DNA from: Marinobacterium weihaiense
Lineage (GTDB): Bacteria; Pseudomonadota; Gammaproteobacteria; Pseudomonadales; Balneatricaceae
DNA length: 35,799 nt
Assembly (NCBI RefSeq): GCF_019061305.1
Contig: NZ_JAHQZT010000024.1
Coordinates: 1-35,799 of the forward strand
Direction of reading: 5' to 3'
Under the pieces are notes generated by a model. The model was not told the origin of the DNA. It worked only from the letters and a program-made list of their open reading frames with translations, and ran no database searches. The position numbers were made by a program, and so were the translations under genes. Numbering within the stretch: position 1 is the stretch's first letter; each line of letters opens with the position of its first letter. Shown here piece by piece: positions 1 to 10,213 of the stretch.

Positions 1-2098
1 TATCCACGCACCCGCGTGGGGTGCGACGCGGTAGAGCCTGCGCATCATTTCTTCTGAAGTGGGGTTTCTATCCACGCACCCGCGTGGGGTGCGACCAAGG
101 TCTGACTTGCTGTAAAACTCGCCCTTAAAGTTTCTATCCACGCACCCGCGTGGGGTGCGACGTACGAGTACCAGGTGCAAAGGTGCCGATGGACTGTTTC
201 TATCCACGCACCCGCGTGGGGTGCGACTCCAGCTCGGTCAGTCGCTCTTTGTCTTTGGCGTGTTTCTATCCACGCACCCGCGTGGGGTGCGACTCAGGGC
301 GAATCCACAGGGTGCCGGTGGTGGGCGTGTTTCTATCCACGCACCCGCGTGGGGTGCGACGGCAGCGACATTGGACACAACTGATCGGGCAAGCTGTTTC
401 TATCCACGCACCCGCGTGGGGTGCGACCGCGTCGCCACGCGGTTGCAGGATCGTTTATCTAGTTTCTATCCACGCACCCGCGTGGGGTGCGACGTGAAGG
501 CGATGATGCGATTGAAAGCGTACTGCAGTTTCTATCCACGCACCCGCGTGGGGTGCGACTGTGACCACCCTGACTACCCGCGCGGCAAGCTATTGTTTCT
601 ATCCACGCACCCGCGTGGGGTGCGACGAGGCGACCGCCGAAACTCTGGGTCAGCAGGTTGAGTTTCTATCCACGCACCCGCGTGGGGTGCGACGGCAGAG
701 CAGCAGCGAGTACGTGCCGAATCCGAGTTTCTATCCACGCACCCGCGTGGGGTGCGACGGGATGCCGGAGGCAGCGCCACCAGTCGGGGCTGTGTTTCTA
801 TCCACGCACCCGCGTGGGGTGCGACAAAGAGGACTTTCCGGAAGTAGCGCAGGCATTGGTTTCTATCCACGCACCCGCGTGGGGTGCGACGGTCAGGTGG
901 CGATATGGAGGGCTACCTGATCATCGTTTCTATCCACGCACCCGCGTGGGGTGCGACCAGCTGAGGCTATCCAAATGGCGCATAGCCAAGGTGTTTCTAT
1001 CCACGCACCCGCGTGGGGTGCGACGGCCAGCTAGAGCCGGTCGAGTATGACCAGGATCAGTTTCTATCCACGCACCCGCGTGGGGTGCGACGACAGGAGG
1101 TTGAGGACTTCTATTCTAGGGATGGGTTTCTATCCACGCACCCGCGTGGGGTGCGACATGCGCCGGGTGGCTGACTCTGATTCACTACTGCTGTTTCTAT
1201 CCACGCACCCGCGTGGGGTGCGACAAACCCGGGTGGTGGATCTGCAGGAGCAGGCACAGGTTTCTATCCACGCACCCGCGTGGGGTGCGACCTCCGTTCA
1301 GCGTCTTGATGATCATATCCTGCCTGCGTTTCTATCCACGCACCCGCGTGGGGTGCGACTTGCTCTGCAACTGCTGGATCAGTTGTTCCTGTTCTTGTTT
1401 CTATCCACGCACCCGCGTGGGGTGCGACTGGGAAAAGTGGCGGTATTACGCCTAGAGTTGATAAAGTTTCTATCCACGCACCCGCGTGGGGTGCGACGTT
1501 GTGGATCGCAATATAGCCGTGCTTTGAGGCGTTGTTTCTATCCACGCACCCGCGTGGGGTGCGACATCCATAACGGTTGCAGCGCCAGACACCAGAGACA
1601 GTTTCTATCCACGCACCCGCGTGGGGTGCGACACGCAGACATAGTTCAAACGCTTCACCCACATTGCGTTTCTATCCACGCACCCGCGTGGGGTGCGACT
1701 ATCGCCGGGGCGCCAGCCGGTGTGCTCGACTTTGTTTCTATCCACGCACCCGCGTGGGGTGCGACGAGGTTCAGTAAGCTGGCAATAGTCACCGGTGGAT
1801 GTTTCTATCCACGCACCCGCGTGGGGTGCGACTTCCGGGGCGGTAATCGTTGTTTCGTATTCCTCAGTTTCTATCCACGCACCCGCGTGGGGTGCGACGC
1901 AGTGCGGCCATTACCACTCCTCCAGCATTTTGCGGTTTCTATCCACGCACCCGCGTGGGGTGCGACCGCCGGTTCCGGCTGCGATGATGGAGTCTACAGC
2001 GTTTCTATCCACGCACCCGCGTGGGGTGCGACCCAGATCGGCGACAAGGCCACGGTTGACCAGTGCGTTTCTATCCACGCACCCGCGTGGGGTGCGAC
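1..2098 (-). CRISPR. Type I-C CRISPR array (32 repeats in view, continues left)
   Basis: There are 32 copies of a 32-bp repeat; the first is cut by the window edge and lacks 5 bases. The full copies start at 64, 130, 196, 262 and so on to 2067, and the 31 spacers are 33-37 bp. Every copy reads the same to my eye. On the minus strand the repeat begins GTCGCACCCC and ends GGATAGAAAC. It folds into a 7-bp stem (CGCACCC/GGGTGCG, 5-nt loop) followed by an 11-nt tail, which is the type I-C design cut by Cas5c to leave an 11-nt 5' handle. Transcription is therefore leftward, from the leader at 2099-2284, and the newest spacers are near 2066. I saw no duplicated spacer. The ORFs that span the array on both strands are artefacts of the repeat. 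Confidence 0.99.
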
Positions 2099-2113
2099 AG
2101 CAGCAGTCTAAGT

Positions 2114-2125
2114 TGTTAAAGAACA
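2114..2125 (-). promoter_or_regulatory. boxA-like antitermination signal
   Basis: The minus strand reads TGTTCTTTAACA, 11 of 12 bases identical to the rRNA-operon boxA TGCTCTTTAACA. It is in the sense of array transcription, 15 nt before the first repeat. boxA recruits NusB/NusE to shield long untranslated RNAs from Rho, and boxA elements have been reported in CRISPR leaders. The role here is inferred from motif, strand and place. Confidence 0.7.
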
Positions 2126-2140
2126 AAGGAAAATAACCAA

Positions 2141-2169
2141 TTTATCGCTATCGACAACTACAGATTGAA
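2141..2169 (-). promoter_or_regulatory. Possible array promoter
   Basis: On the minus strand TTCAAT (2164-2169) and GATAAA (2141-2146) are 17 bp apart, placing a start about 35-40 nt before the first repeat and just upstream of boxA. Both boxes are weak matches to sigma-70, so this rests mainly on location. Confidence 0.35.
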
Positions 2170-2190
2170 AAACGACAGGAAGCAGAACAG

Positions 2191-2210
2191 AAGGTGTTTT
2201 AAAATACCTT
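2191..2210. repeat. 20-bp palindrome in leader
   Basis: AAGGT and ACCTT arms flank a TTTTAAAA core, giving a near-perfect 20-bp palindrome with one mismatched pair. It could be a protein-binding site or part of the leader architecture used in spacer integration. It has no following T-run that would make it a clear terminator. Confidence 0.6.
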
Positions 2211-2228
2211 ATTATTCAAACAGTTAAG

Positions 2229-2277
2229 ATTCCGCCAACCCTCCCGGTATTTAATGAGAACCCAAGGGTAGCGGAAT
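2229..2277. repeat. Inverted repeat next to cas2 3' end
   Basis: The arms ATTCCGC..ACCCT (2229-2242) and AGGGT..GCGGAAT (2265-2277) give 12 base pairs with a small bulge and a 22-nt loop, ending 8 bp from the cas2 stop codon. A cas2 mRNA would end in this hairpin. It may mark the end of the cas operon or protect its 3' end, but no U-tract follows. Confidence 0.55.
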
Positions 2278-2284
2278 GCCATTC

Positions 2285-2578
2285 TTACAGGATAAGCGGC
2301 GAGGAATGAGGGTCGGGCACGATTTTAGCACCATAGTGCTCTATCTTTTGTCGCCCTTTTTTACCCAAATGATAGAACCGAAGGCTGTCTTCATCAGGAT
2401 TGTAGATATCCATCAATTCTGCCTTTAAAACGACCAATTGTGCAGGGGTAACTTCGCATTCAAATACGGAGTTCTGCACCCGGGTCCCGTAATCCAGGCA
2501 GGTTTTGGCAATATTTCTCAGCCTGCGTTGCCCGTCGGATGTCACTACGCTGACATCATAGGTGATCAGCACCAGCAT
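2285..2578 (-). CDS. cas2: CRISPR-associated endoribonuclease-fold protein Cas2
   Basis: Cas2 is the central dimer of the Cas1-Cas2 spacer integrase. The 97-residue protein opens MLVLITYDVS, the first ferredoxin-like beta strand with the conserved aspartate (residue 8). It continues with the family's YGTRVQNSVFECEV segment, and the length is normal. The ATG overlaps the cas1 stop by 1 nt (TAATG), so the two are translationally coupled. It is the last gene of the cas operon, next to the leader. Confidence 0.97.
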   Translation of the reverse strand: MLVLITYDVSVVTSDGQRRLRNIAKTCLDYGTRVQNSVFECEVTPAQLVVLKAELMDIYNPDEDSLRFYHLGKKGRQKIEHYGAKIVPDPHSSPLIL

Positions 2579-3594
2579 TATTTCAACGTCCAGGGTGGAT
2601 AGTACTCAATATCTCCGCGAATATGCCGCGCCAGCAACATGGCCTGGCAATGTGGCAACAACCCGATGGATACTTTTTCCTGCAGATAGGGATGTACGAG
2701 TTCTTCCTGTTTGCGCTCCTGGAATGCAACCAGTACAACTTTTCGACCATTGTCGGTCAAACGCACGGCGCCACTGGCTTCAGTTACAAAATCCTGCTGT
2801 TTCAACTGTTGGCGATTCAATAGCGTAAGTACCAGCCGGTCAGCCCATCCGGCACGGAACTCTTCCAGCAGATCCAGCGCCAGCCCTGGACGACCTGGCC
2901 GGTCCCGATGCAGAAACCCAACATAGGGATCAAGCCCAACGCCCTGAAGCGCTGCCACACAGTCCTGAGTAATCATGGAATAGATAAATGACAGCAAAGC
3001 ATTCACCGGATCAGTCGGTGGACGTCGTACACGACCATTGAATTGAAAATGATCCTTGCGCAAACGCTGCTGCAGCACCGAAAAATAGCAATTGGCCGCG
3101 TCGCCTTCTACACCCATCAGGCTGTCGGCTGTTTTGGTCTTCTGCACACTACGCAGGCTGGTTGCCAGCTTATCGACGGCCTCGCGCAAGGCTGTATTGT
3201 CGCCGTGGTTGCGCAGGTCCCGCTGAATGACCGCGCGGCTGTTGCTGATTTTGGCCGCGATCATCAGCCGAGCCACCGACATGGATTTGTCCGGGTCATC
3301 CGCCCAGCGATACTGGCTGCGTCTGAGCAGCACATTGCCGGATTCAGGCCCCTGAACCCGTGCCAGAAAACGGCCGTATTCGGTAAAGAAACCAAGGCCT
3401 ATGCCCTTCTCCGACAGGTAGCCCATCAGGAAGGGTGATACCGATACACGTCCAAAACAGAGGATATTGCCCAGCGCCAGCGAAGGAAACTGTCCCAGCT
3501 TCTCATCTTTCTGTTTGATGACGATCGTTTCCCGCTCCTTGTGCAGGTAGGTTTCCTGACGCGTGATATAGAGCGTATTCAACAGTTTTTTCAT
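2578..3594 (-). CDS. cas1: CRISPR-associated integrase Cas1 (type I-C)
   Basis: Cas1 is the metal-dependent DNA integrase that inserts new spacers at the leader end together with Cas2. The 338 residues match type I-C Cas1 in length. The expected catalytic residues are visible: E163 (GVEGDAAN), H229 (FLHRDRPGR) and D241 (LALDLLEEF). The N-terminal beta-rich dimerisation domain starts MKKLLNTLYIT. Its ATG overlaps the cas4 stop by 4 nt (ATGA). No broken or missing segment is seen, so adaptation is probably functional. Confidence 0.97.
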   Translation of the reverse strand: MKKLLNTLYITRQETYLHKERETIVIKQKDEKLGQFPSLALGNILCFGRVSVSPFLMGYLSEKGIGLGFFTEYGRFLARVQGPESGNVLLRRSQYRWADDPDKSMSVARLMIAAKISNSRAVIQRDLRNHGDNTALREAVDKLATSLRSVQKTKTADSLMGVEGDAANCYFSVLQQRLRKDHFQFNGRVRRPPTDPVNALLSFIYSMITQDCVAALQGVGLDPYVGFLHRDRPGRPGLALDLLEEFRAGWADRLVLTLLNRQQLKQQDFVTEASGAVRLTDNGRKVVLVAFQERKQEELVHPYLQEKVSIGLLPHCQAMLLARHIRGDIEYYPPWTLK

Positions 3595-4205
3595 GGTTGG
3601 AAAAGGTCCCGGATATACGCAGCGGAGTGGTCCTGACGCAAGGCATCAGGCTGGCACAGTTCATACAGAGAACAGGCCCTGCACCGTTTACGTTCTTCGG
3701 TGGGCGGTGGAGTCGTACCGTTTCGAATAAGGTTTCGGGCATTGACGATAATGGCTTCGGTACGCGCCCGCAGAGCGGTGTCGAACCGAACCTCTTCGCG
3801 CCGGCGCGTTTCCCAGTACCAGATGGCGCCCTCTTCGATATCAACGTGTCGCATCTCTTCCAGGCATAGCGCCTGAGCACACAACTGCAGCCGATCCCAG
3901 TCCTGGGTTTTCGAACGACCGCGCTTATACTCCACCGGAATGAGGCGATAACCATCCGAGGTATCAATCTCGAGCAAGTCCATTTTGCCAATCAGCCCCA
4001 GCCGTTCCGACTTCAATAATACGGTTCGTTCGTAGCGGACATGCCCACGCTGCTCCGGCTCTCCGCCGTCCACCCGCCGATGCAGCAACAGCCCCTCGGC
4101 GGTGAAACGGTTGTCATCCCAGACCTGCTCGACATGGATCAGCGCAAACTGACGCGGACAATAGGCGTAGTGCTGGATAGCGGAAATGTTGAGGGTGTCA
4201 TCCAT
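3591..4205 (-). CDS. cas4: CRISPR-associated exonuclease Cas4
   Basis: Cas4 trims prespacers and selects those with the correct PAM, working with Cas1-Cas2. The 204-residue protein shows the [4Fe-4S] cysteine pattern: one N-terminal cysteine in YCPRQFALIH (about residue 16) and a C-terminal cluster CRACSLYELC. Between them is the RecB-like nuclease core, with LLEID followed by PVEYKRG (about residues 76-96). It lies 19 bp downstream of cas7, a slightly wider gap than elsewhere in the operon, and overlaps cas1 by 4 nt. This matches the standard I-C order cas7-cas4-cas1-cas2. Confidence 0.96.
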   Translation of the reverse strand: MDDTLNISAIQHYAYCPRQFALIHVEQVWDDNRFTAEGLLLHRRVDGGEPEQRGHVRYERTVLLKSERLGLIGKMDLLEIDTSDGYRLIPVEYKRGRSKTQDWDRLQLCAQALCLEEMRHVDIEEGAIWYWETRRREEVRFDTALRARTEAIIVNARNLIRNGTTPPPTEERKRCRACSLYELCQPDALRQDHSAAYIRDLFQP

Positions 4206-4224
4206 GACCTTATCCCTGGTTGAA

Positions 4225-5090
4225 TCAGATCAACTCCTCGACTGACACGCCGGCCGGAACAGCTTCGGCATTCACCACAATGCGATAGTCATCAAAGGAC
4301 TGTGCCGGACTGCCAGCAGCACCGTTGGCACGTTCAACCGTAACGGTTTCAAACAGCTTATGCGCAGGAGCATTCCCCAGCTCGGATTCGTGCTTGAACA
4401 ACACCAGCTGACGGGCCGCCATCTCGCCACGGGCAGCCGAGCGGTCATGCTCGAACAGGTTGATCAGTGACTGCCACAGCAACTGTAGGTCATCTTCGGA
4501 GAAACCGGTTTTCTGCGCCAGCTTGGCAGACACGTAGCCATGCACGCGGTAAAGACCATAGGAAATAATATGCTTACGGCCCATGGTGCGTTCCTTTTCC
4601 AGATCCCTCTCGTTGGTGACCGCCATCCGCGTGATGGAAACTTCCAGCGGCACCACCGGATCAATGGAGCTGGCGAACGCCAATTGGACGGGGCCACGGA
4701 CCTGACCGGCATTCACCTCTGTCGTCATCACGGCACCAAAGGTACGTACATCGAAGAAGTTTTTGCACATCCATTGTGTCAGTTCCAGTGCCTGTTGCTG
4801 GTCTTTTGGCAATTTTTTCGCCACCGGCTCGATACTCAGCGCCTCATAGGCCTTCTTGTGCTGGTTGTTCAGCACGGATTTTTCCTGCATGTAGATATCG
4901 AAACCGGGCTCATCCTCCCTGGCCATCTCAACGAAGTTGCGAATCTTGCGCTTCAGGCACACATCTGTCACCAAACCACGGTTGGTTTCCGGGTCGAGCC
5001 TGGGCATGTTGCCAGCATCGGGGTCACCGTTAGGATTTCCGTTGGTAACATCAAACAAAAAAACAAATTCATAACGGTTGTTAATGGCAC

Positions 5091-5094
<4 letters not shown>
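4225..5094 (-). CDS. cas7: Type I-C Cascade backbone subunit Cas7 (Csd2)
   Basis: This is the crRNA-binding backbone subunit that polymerises along the spacer in Cascade/I-C. The 289 residues include the N-terminal Csd2 signature ([28 protein letters not shown], residues about 7-34) followed by [15 protein letters not shown], the conserved RNA-binding region. A later segment, [22 protein letters not shown], is also typical of this family. The ATG overlaps the cas8c stop (ATGA). I judge it intact from length and motifs. Confidence 0.97.
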
Positions 5095-7642
<2,548 letters not shown>

Positions 7643-7652
<10 letters not shown>

Positions 7653-7831
7653 TCTAACAACAACTGTAAAACATCCAAGGCACGGCCTTGACCAGATACT
7701 ATTGCTGCTATTGCGACAATTGTCGATACAAACCCAAATCCACCCAAAATTTTCAGGCGAAAAGAGTGCTTCCCACGCCCAAGCCGTAGATCCATAGAGA
7801 ACCAAGGATTTTGTTCCGGTGGCGCAGCCAT
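7643..7831 (-). CDS. Small single-pass membrane protein between cas3 and cas5c (62 aa)
   Basis: I do not recognise this protein. The ORF starts at an ATG with a good ribosome-binding site (AAAGGAA, 5 nt upstream) and encodes 62 residues. Residues 1-27 form a basic, soluble-looking N terminus (MAAPPEQNPWFSMDLRLGRG..KHSFRLK). Residues about 28-47 form one hydrophobic helix (ILGGFGFVSTIVAIAAIV). A short tail DVLQLLLERG follows. The stop codon TAG lies inside the crRNA-like repeat end. It is downstream of a promoter that carries a crRNA-matching site. By position it resembles creT of CreTA modules, whose expression is held down by Cascade, and a small hydrophobic peptide could be toxic. That role is inference. 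A longer form from a TTG at 7882 is less likely. Confidence 0.6.
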
Positions 7832-7890
7832 TGCAGTTCCTTTAGTTGCATCGACACCCCACAGCTTACAGAAGAAAACCAAAAAATCAA

Positions 7891-7912
7891 TTATCGATTA
7901 AAATCAATAGAA
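7891..7912 (-). promoter_or_regulatory. Candidate Cascade operator matching the crRNA-like spacer, with TTC PAM
   Basis: The minus strand reads TTC (7912-7910) followed by TATTGATTTTAATCGATAA (7909-7891). The spacer-like segment at 7638-7620 reads TATTGGCTTTAGTCGATAA: 16 of 19 bases agree, with differences at positions 6, 7 and 12. Positions 6 and 12 are flipped out of pairing in type I complexes, and both differences would be G-T wobbles. TTC is the known type I-C PAM, and it sits on the correct side. Pairing stops after position 19, as expected of a repressor that should not trigger cleavage. Confidence 0.75.
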
Positions 7913-7926
7913 CATTTGAATGTCAT
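7897..7926 (-). promoter_or_regulatory. Promoter of the small ORF and cas5c operon
   Basis: ATGACA (7926-7921) and TTTAAT (7902-7897), 18 bp apart, each match sigma-70 consensus in 5 of 6 bases. The -35 box overlaps the cas3 stop codon. Transcription would start near 7890, about 60 nt before the 62-residue ORF, and continue into cas5c. The -10 box is inside the candidate Cascade operator. Confidence 0.6.
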
Positions 7927-10160
7927 ATCACTAACTTCTCTGCCTCGACAAAGCTTGGCTCTTCCCAGCTCAATCCACACTCGGCGTCATACAAACTGTT
8001 ACTTACCAGCACCAGAAACTGATAACCATATTTTTCCTGAGCAACCGGTTGTACGGCACCCGCTGCCATCAGCGCCTTGAGTCCCTGCTCCGGCACCTGA
8101 ACCAGATAAGGCTGCAGCTTGCGGGCAATGCCGCCTATCCGGTCAGCAAATGCCAGGCTATTAAGCTGGCTCCGAGCCTCTTCATCGTATGGCACGATGA
8201 CCGGCAGCATATTGCTTTCGATCATGCGGAAGTCACTAGCCATCTGCTCGTAGGGAATACCTTCCAGTTGACGCACGCTGCCAAGGATACCGGGGGCATC
8301 CATCTGCTGCTCCTTGACCCAATAGACCTCGCTGAAATAGGCGCGAATCGCATCCAGTGACAGCAGGTTATCTGCATGTTTGCGATACACACGATGAAAT
8401 GCCTGCGCATACTGTTCAAGCTCCGCCGGCATCGCCCAGTCATCGGCAACGGTAAAAACATTAACCCGACTGTCCGATTTATCGAACCGCCCCTCCCGGT
8501 TGCAACGTCCGGCTGCCTGGGCGATGGAATCCAGCCCTGCATCGGCACGGTAGACTGTCGGGAAACTGATATCGACACCCGCTTCAATCAAGGACGTTGA
8601 AACAAGCCTGACCGGCAGGCCCTCCAGTAGTCGCTCACGAATACGTTCCAACATAACAGAGCGGTGTCGAGCACACATCAGCGTAGTCAGATGGAAAGCC
8701 GCTTCCCCCTGTTGTCGCAGCTGTTCAAACAGGCTGCGTGCATGACGCCGATTATTGACGATACACAGCACCTGCTCCTGCGCCAGCAAGGCATCCAGCA
8801 GTTCTTCATCGGTCAGTGCCCCCACATGCGCTACGCTCACCCGCTCCAGCTCGGCATGTAGCCGCTGCGGATCCGGGGCCAGCTCGCGCACATTGGCTAG
8901 ACCATTTTTAAAGCCATCAACCTCACGCAGGGCAGGCTGGGTTGCGGTACAGAGCACCAGACTGGTGCAATAGTTGCGTGCCAGTTCCGCCACCATAGCG
9001 ACACAGGGCTGCAGCAGTTTTACGGGCAGGGTTTGTGCTTCATCCAGTATCACGACGCTGTTGACAATGTTGTGCAGCTTGCGGCAGCGCGACGAGCGAT
9101 TGGCATAGAGGCTCTCGAAAAACTGCACGGCTGTAGTAACGACTATCGGTGCTTCCCAGTTCTCGGCAGCCTGGCGCAGCTTGTCCTTGCTGTTTGGGTC
9201 CTTGAATGACTGTTTTTCCTGATCATAGGCACTGTGATGCTCGATCAATGCCGCTTCGCCCAAGGACCCAAGCGCCTCCCGCCACACCCGCGCATTCTGC
9301 TCCACAATACTGGTGAAAGGGATCACCAGAATCACCCGCCTCTTCCCGTGTCTAACGGCATGATCCAGCGCAAAGGCCAGCGAGGCCAGGGTCTTGCCCC
9401 CACCGGTCGGCACATTCAGCGAAAACAGCCCCGGTTCCAACTCAGCCTGTCGACGGACATGGTTCAGAATGCGTTGGCGTATACCGTTGATACCATCGGT
9501 CGCGTTGAAACGCGGTTGGGACAAATAAGCATCGAGCTGCTGTTTCAACTCAACTATCGAAGGGAAAGAGCTGTCACGAAGAGGCGTATTTTCAATGCGA
9601 TTATAGAAGGCTTCGGTATCCAGAAAGTCCGCATCAACCAGGCAGGAATAGAGCATCCGTCCCAGCACCGACATCTGAAACAACTTGCCCGTGTGCTCTT
9701 CCACCATATTCAGCGGTGGCGGCGCAGGCTTGGGCTTCAGAGTGATTTCAGATTGCCACGCCTCATCCAGTTCGGTATCGGGCGGTGCTGCCAACCGGTC
9801 GGCCAGGGGGGTAATCGTCTGCGGCTTATCCAGCCTCAAGCCATCCGCCAGGCCTGTATGGTGCCCTGCGATGGCGTAGGCCAGCAATATACCCAGATTC
9901 TTGTATCGTTCACAGGCAACCCTTGCTCCCCAGGTCGCGTGATCAACCCGGCGTTTGCTGCCACGCAGACGCTGCTGGAATTCGGGGCAGTATTTACCCA
10001 GATCGTGCAGCAACCCTTCAACTTCAGCCCATTCCTCAGCACCGAAGTGCGCCGCCTTGGCTGCCGCCAGCTCACCAACCGCTTGCAAGTGATCGGCCAG
10101 CGTTTGCCAGTCGGCTTCAGGGCGATCACAGGAGTGCGCGTAGTAGGTTTCTTTTGTCAT
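7923..10160 (-). CDS. cas3: CRISPR-associated helicase-nuclease Cas3 (HD domain N-terminal)
   Basis: Cas3 is recruited by Cascade to unwind and degrade target DNA. The 745 residues contain an N-terminal HD nuclease (H24, LLHDLGK with H52-D53) and a superfamily 2 helicase. Helicase motifs visible are Walker A VPTGGGKT (about residue 250), DEAQ in VVILDEAQTLP (about 370), motif III CTATQP and motif VI QAAGRCNREGR. All key residues are present, so interference should be active. It is separated from cas5c by 355 bp and so is not tightly coupled to Cascade. Upstream AGGAAGGG lies 11 nt before the ATG. Confidence 0.97.
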   Translation of the reverse strand: MTKETYYAHSCDRPEADWQTLADHLQAVGELAAAKAAHFGAEEWAEVEGLLHDLGKYCPEFQQRLRGSKRRVDHATWGARVACERYKNLGILLAYAIAGHHTGLADGLRLDKPQTITPLADRLAAPPDTELDEAWQSEITLKPKPAPPPLNMVEEHTGKLFQMSVLGRMLYSCLVDADFLDTEAFYNRIENTPLRDSSFPSIVELKQQLDAYLSQPRFNATDGINGIRQRILNHVRRQAELEPGLFSLNVPTGGGKTLASLAFALDHAVRHGKRRVILVIPFTSIVEQNARVWREALGSLGEAALIEHHSAYDQEKQSFKDPNSKDKLRQAAENWEAPIVVTTAVQFFESLYANRSSRCRKLHNIVNSVVILDEAQTLPVKLLQPCVAMVAELARNYCTSLVLCTATQPALREVDGFKNGLANVRELAPDPQRLHAELERVSVAHVGALTDEELLDALLAQEQVLCIVNNRRHARSLFEQLRQQGEAAFHLTTLMCARHRSVMLERIRERLLEGLPVRLVSTSLIEAGVDISFPTVYRADAGLDSIAQAAGRCNREGRFDKSDSRVNVFTVADDWAMPAELEQYAQAFHRVYRKHADNLLSLDAIRAYFSEVYWVKEQQMDAPGILGSVRQLEGIPYEQMASDFRMIESNMLPVIVPYDEEARSQLNSLAFADRIGGIARKLQPYLVQVPEQGLKALMAAGAVQPVAQEKYGYQFLVLVSNSLYDAECGLSWEEPSFVEAEKLVI

Positions 10161-10213
10161 CCTGACTCTATCCCTTCCTAATCAAGCATTGCGTTGTAAG
10201 ACTGAACTCTCAA

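Larger units (their letters stand above)
2099..2284 (-). promoter_or_regulatory. CRISPR leader
   Basis: This AT-rich 186-bp gap lies between the cas2 stop codon and the first repeat, where type I-C leaders sit. It contains a boxA-like sequence, a weak promoter and two inverted repeats, listed separately. No ORF of note is present. Confidence 0.85.

Noticed and set aside
1047-2111. Long ORFs on both strands across the array, up to 354 codons, with repeated FYPRTRVGCD-like motifs
   Set aside because: They are translations of the stop-free CRISPR repeat in several frames; the variable parts are the spacers.
7837-7851. Second TTC-preceded partial match (CTTTAGT) to the middle of the pseudo-spacer near 7837-7846, plus strand
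   Set aside because: It is 7 bases only and starts at pseudo-spacer position 7, out of register with the PAM, so it cannot be a crRNA target in the normal way.
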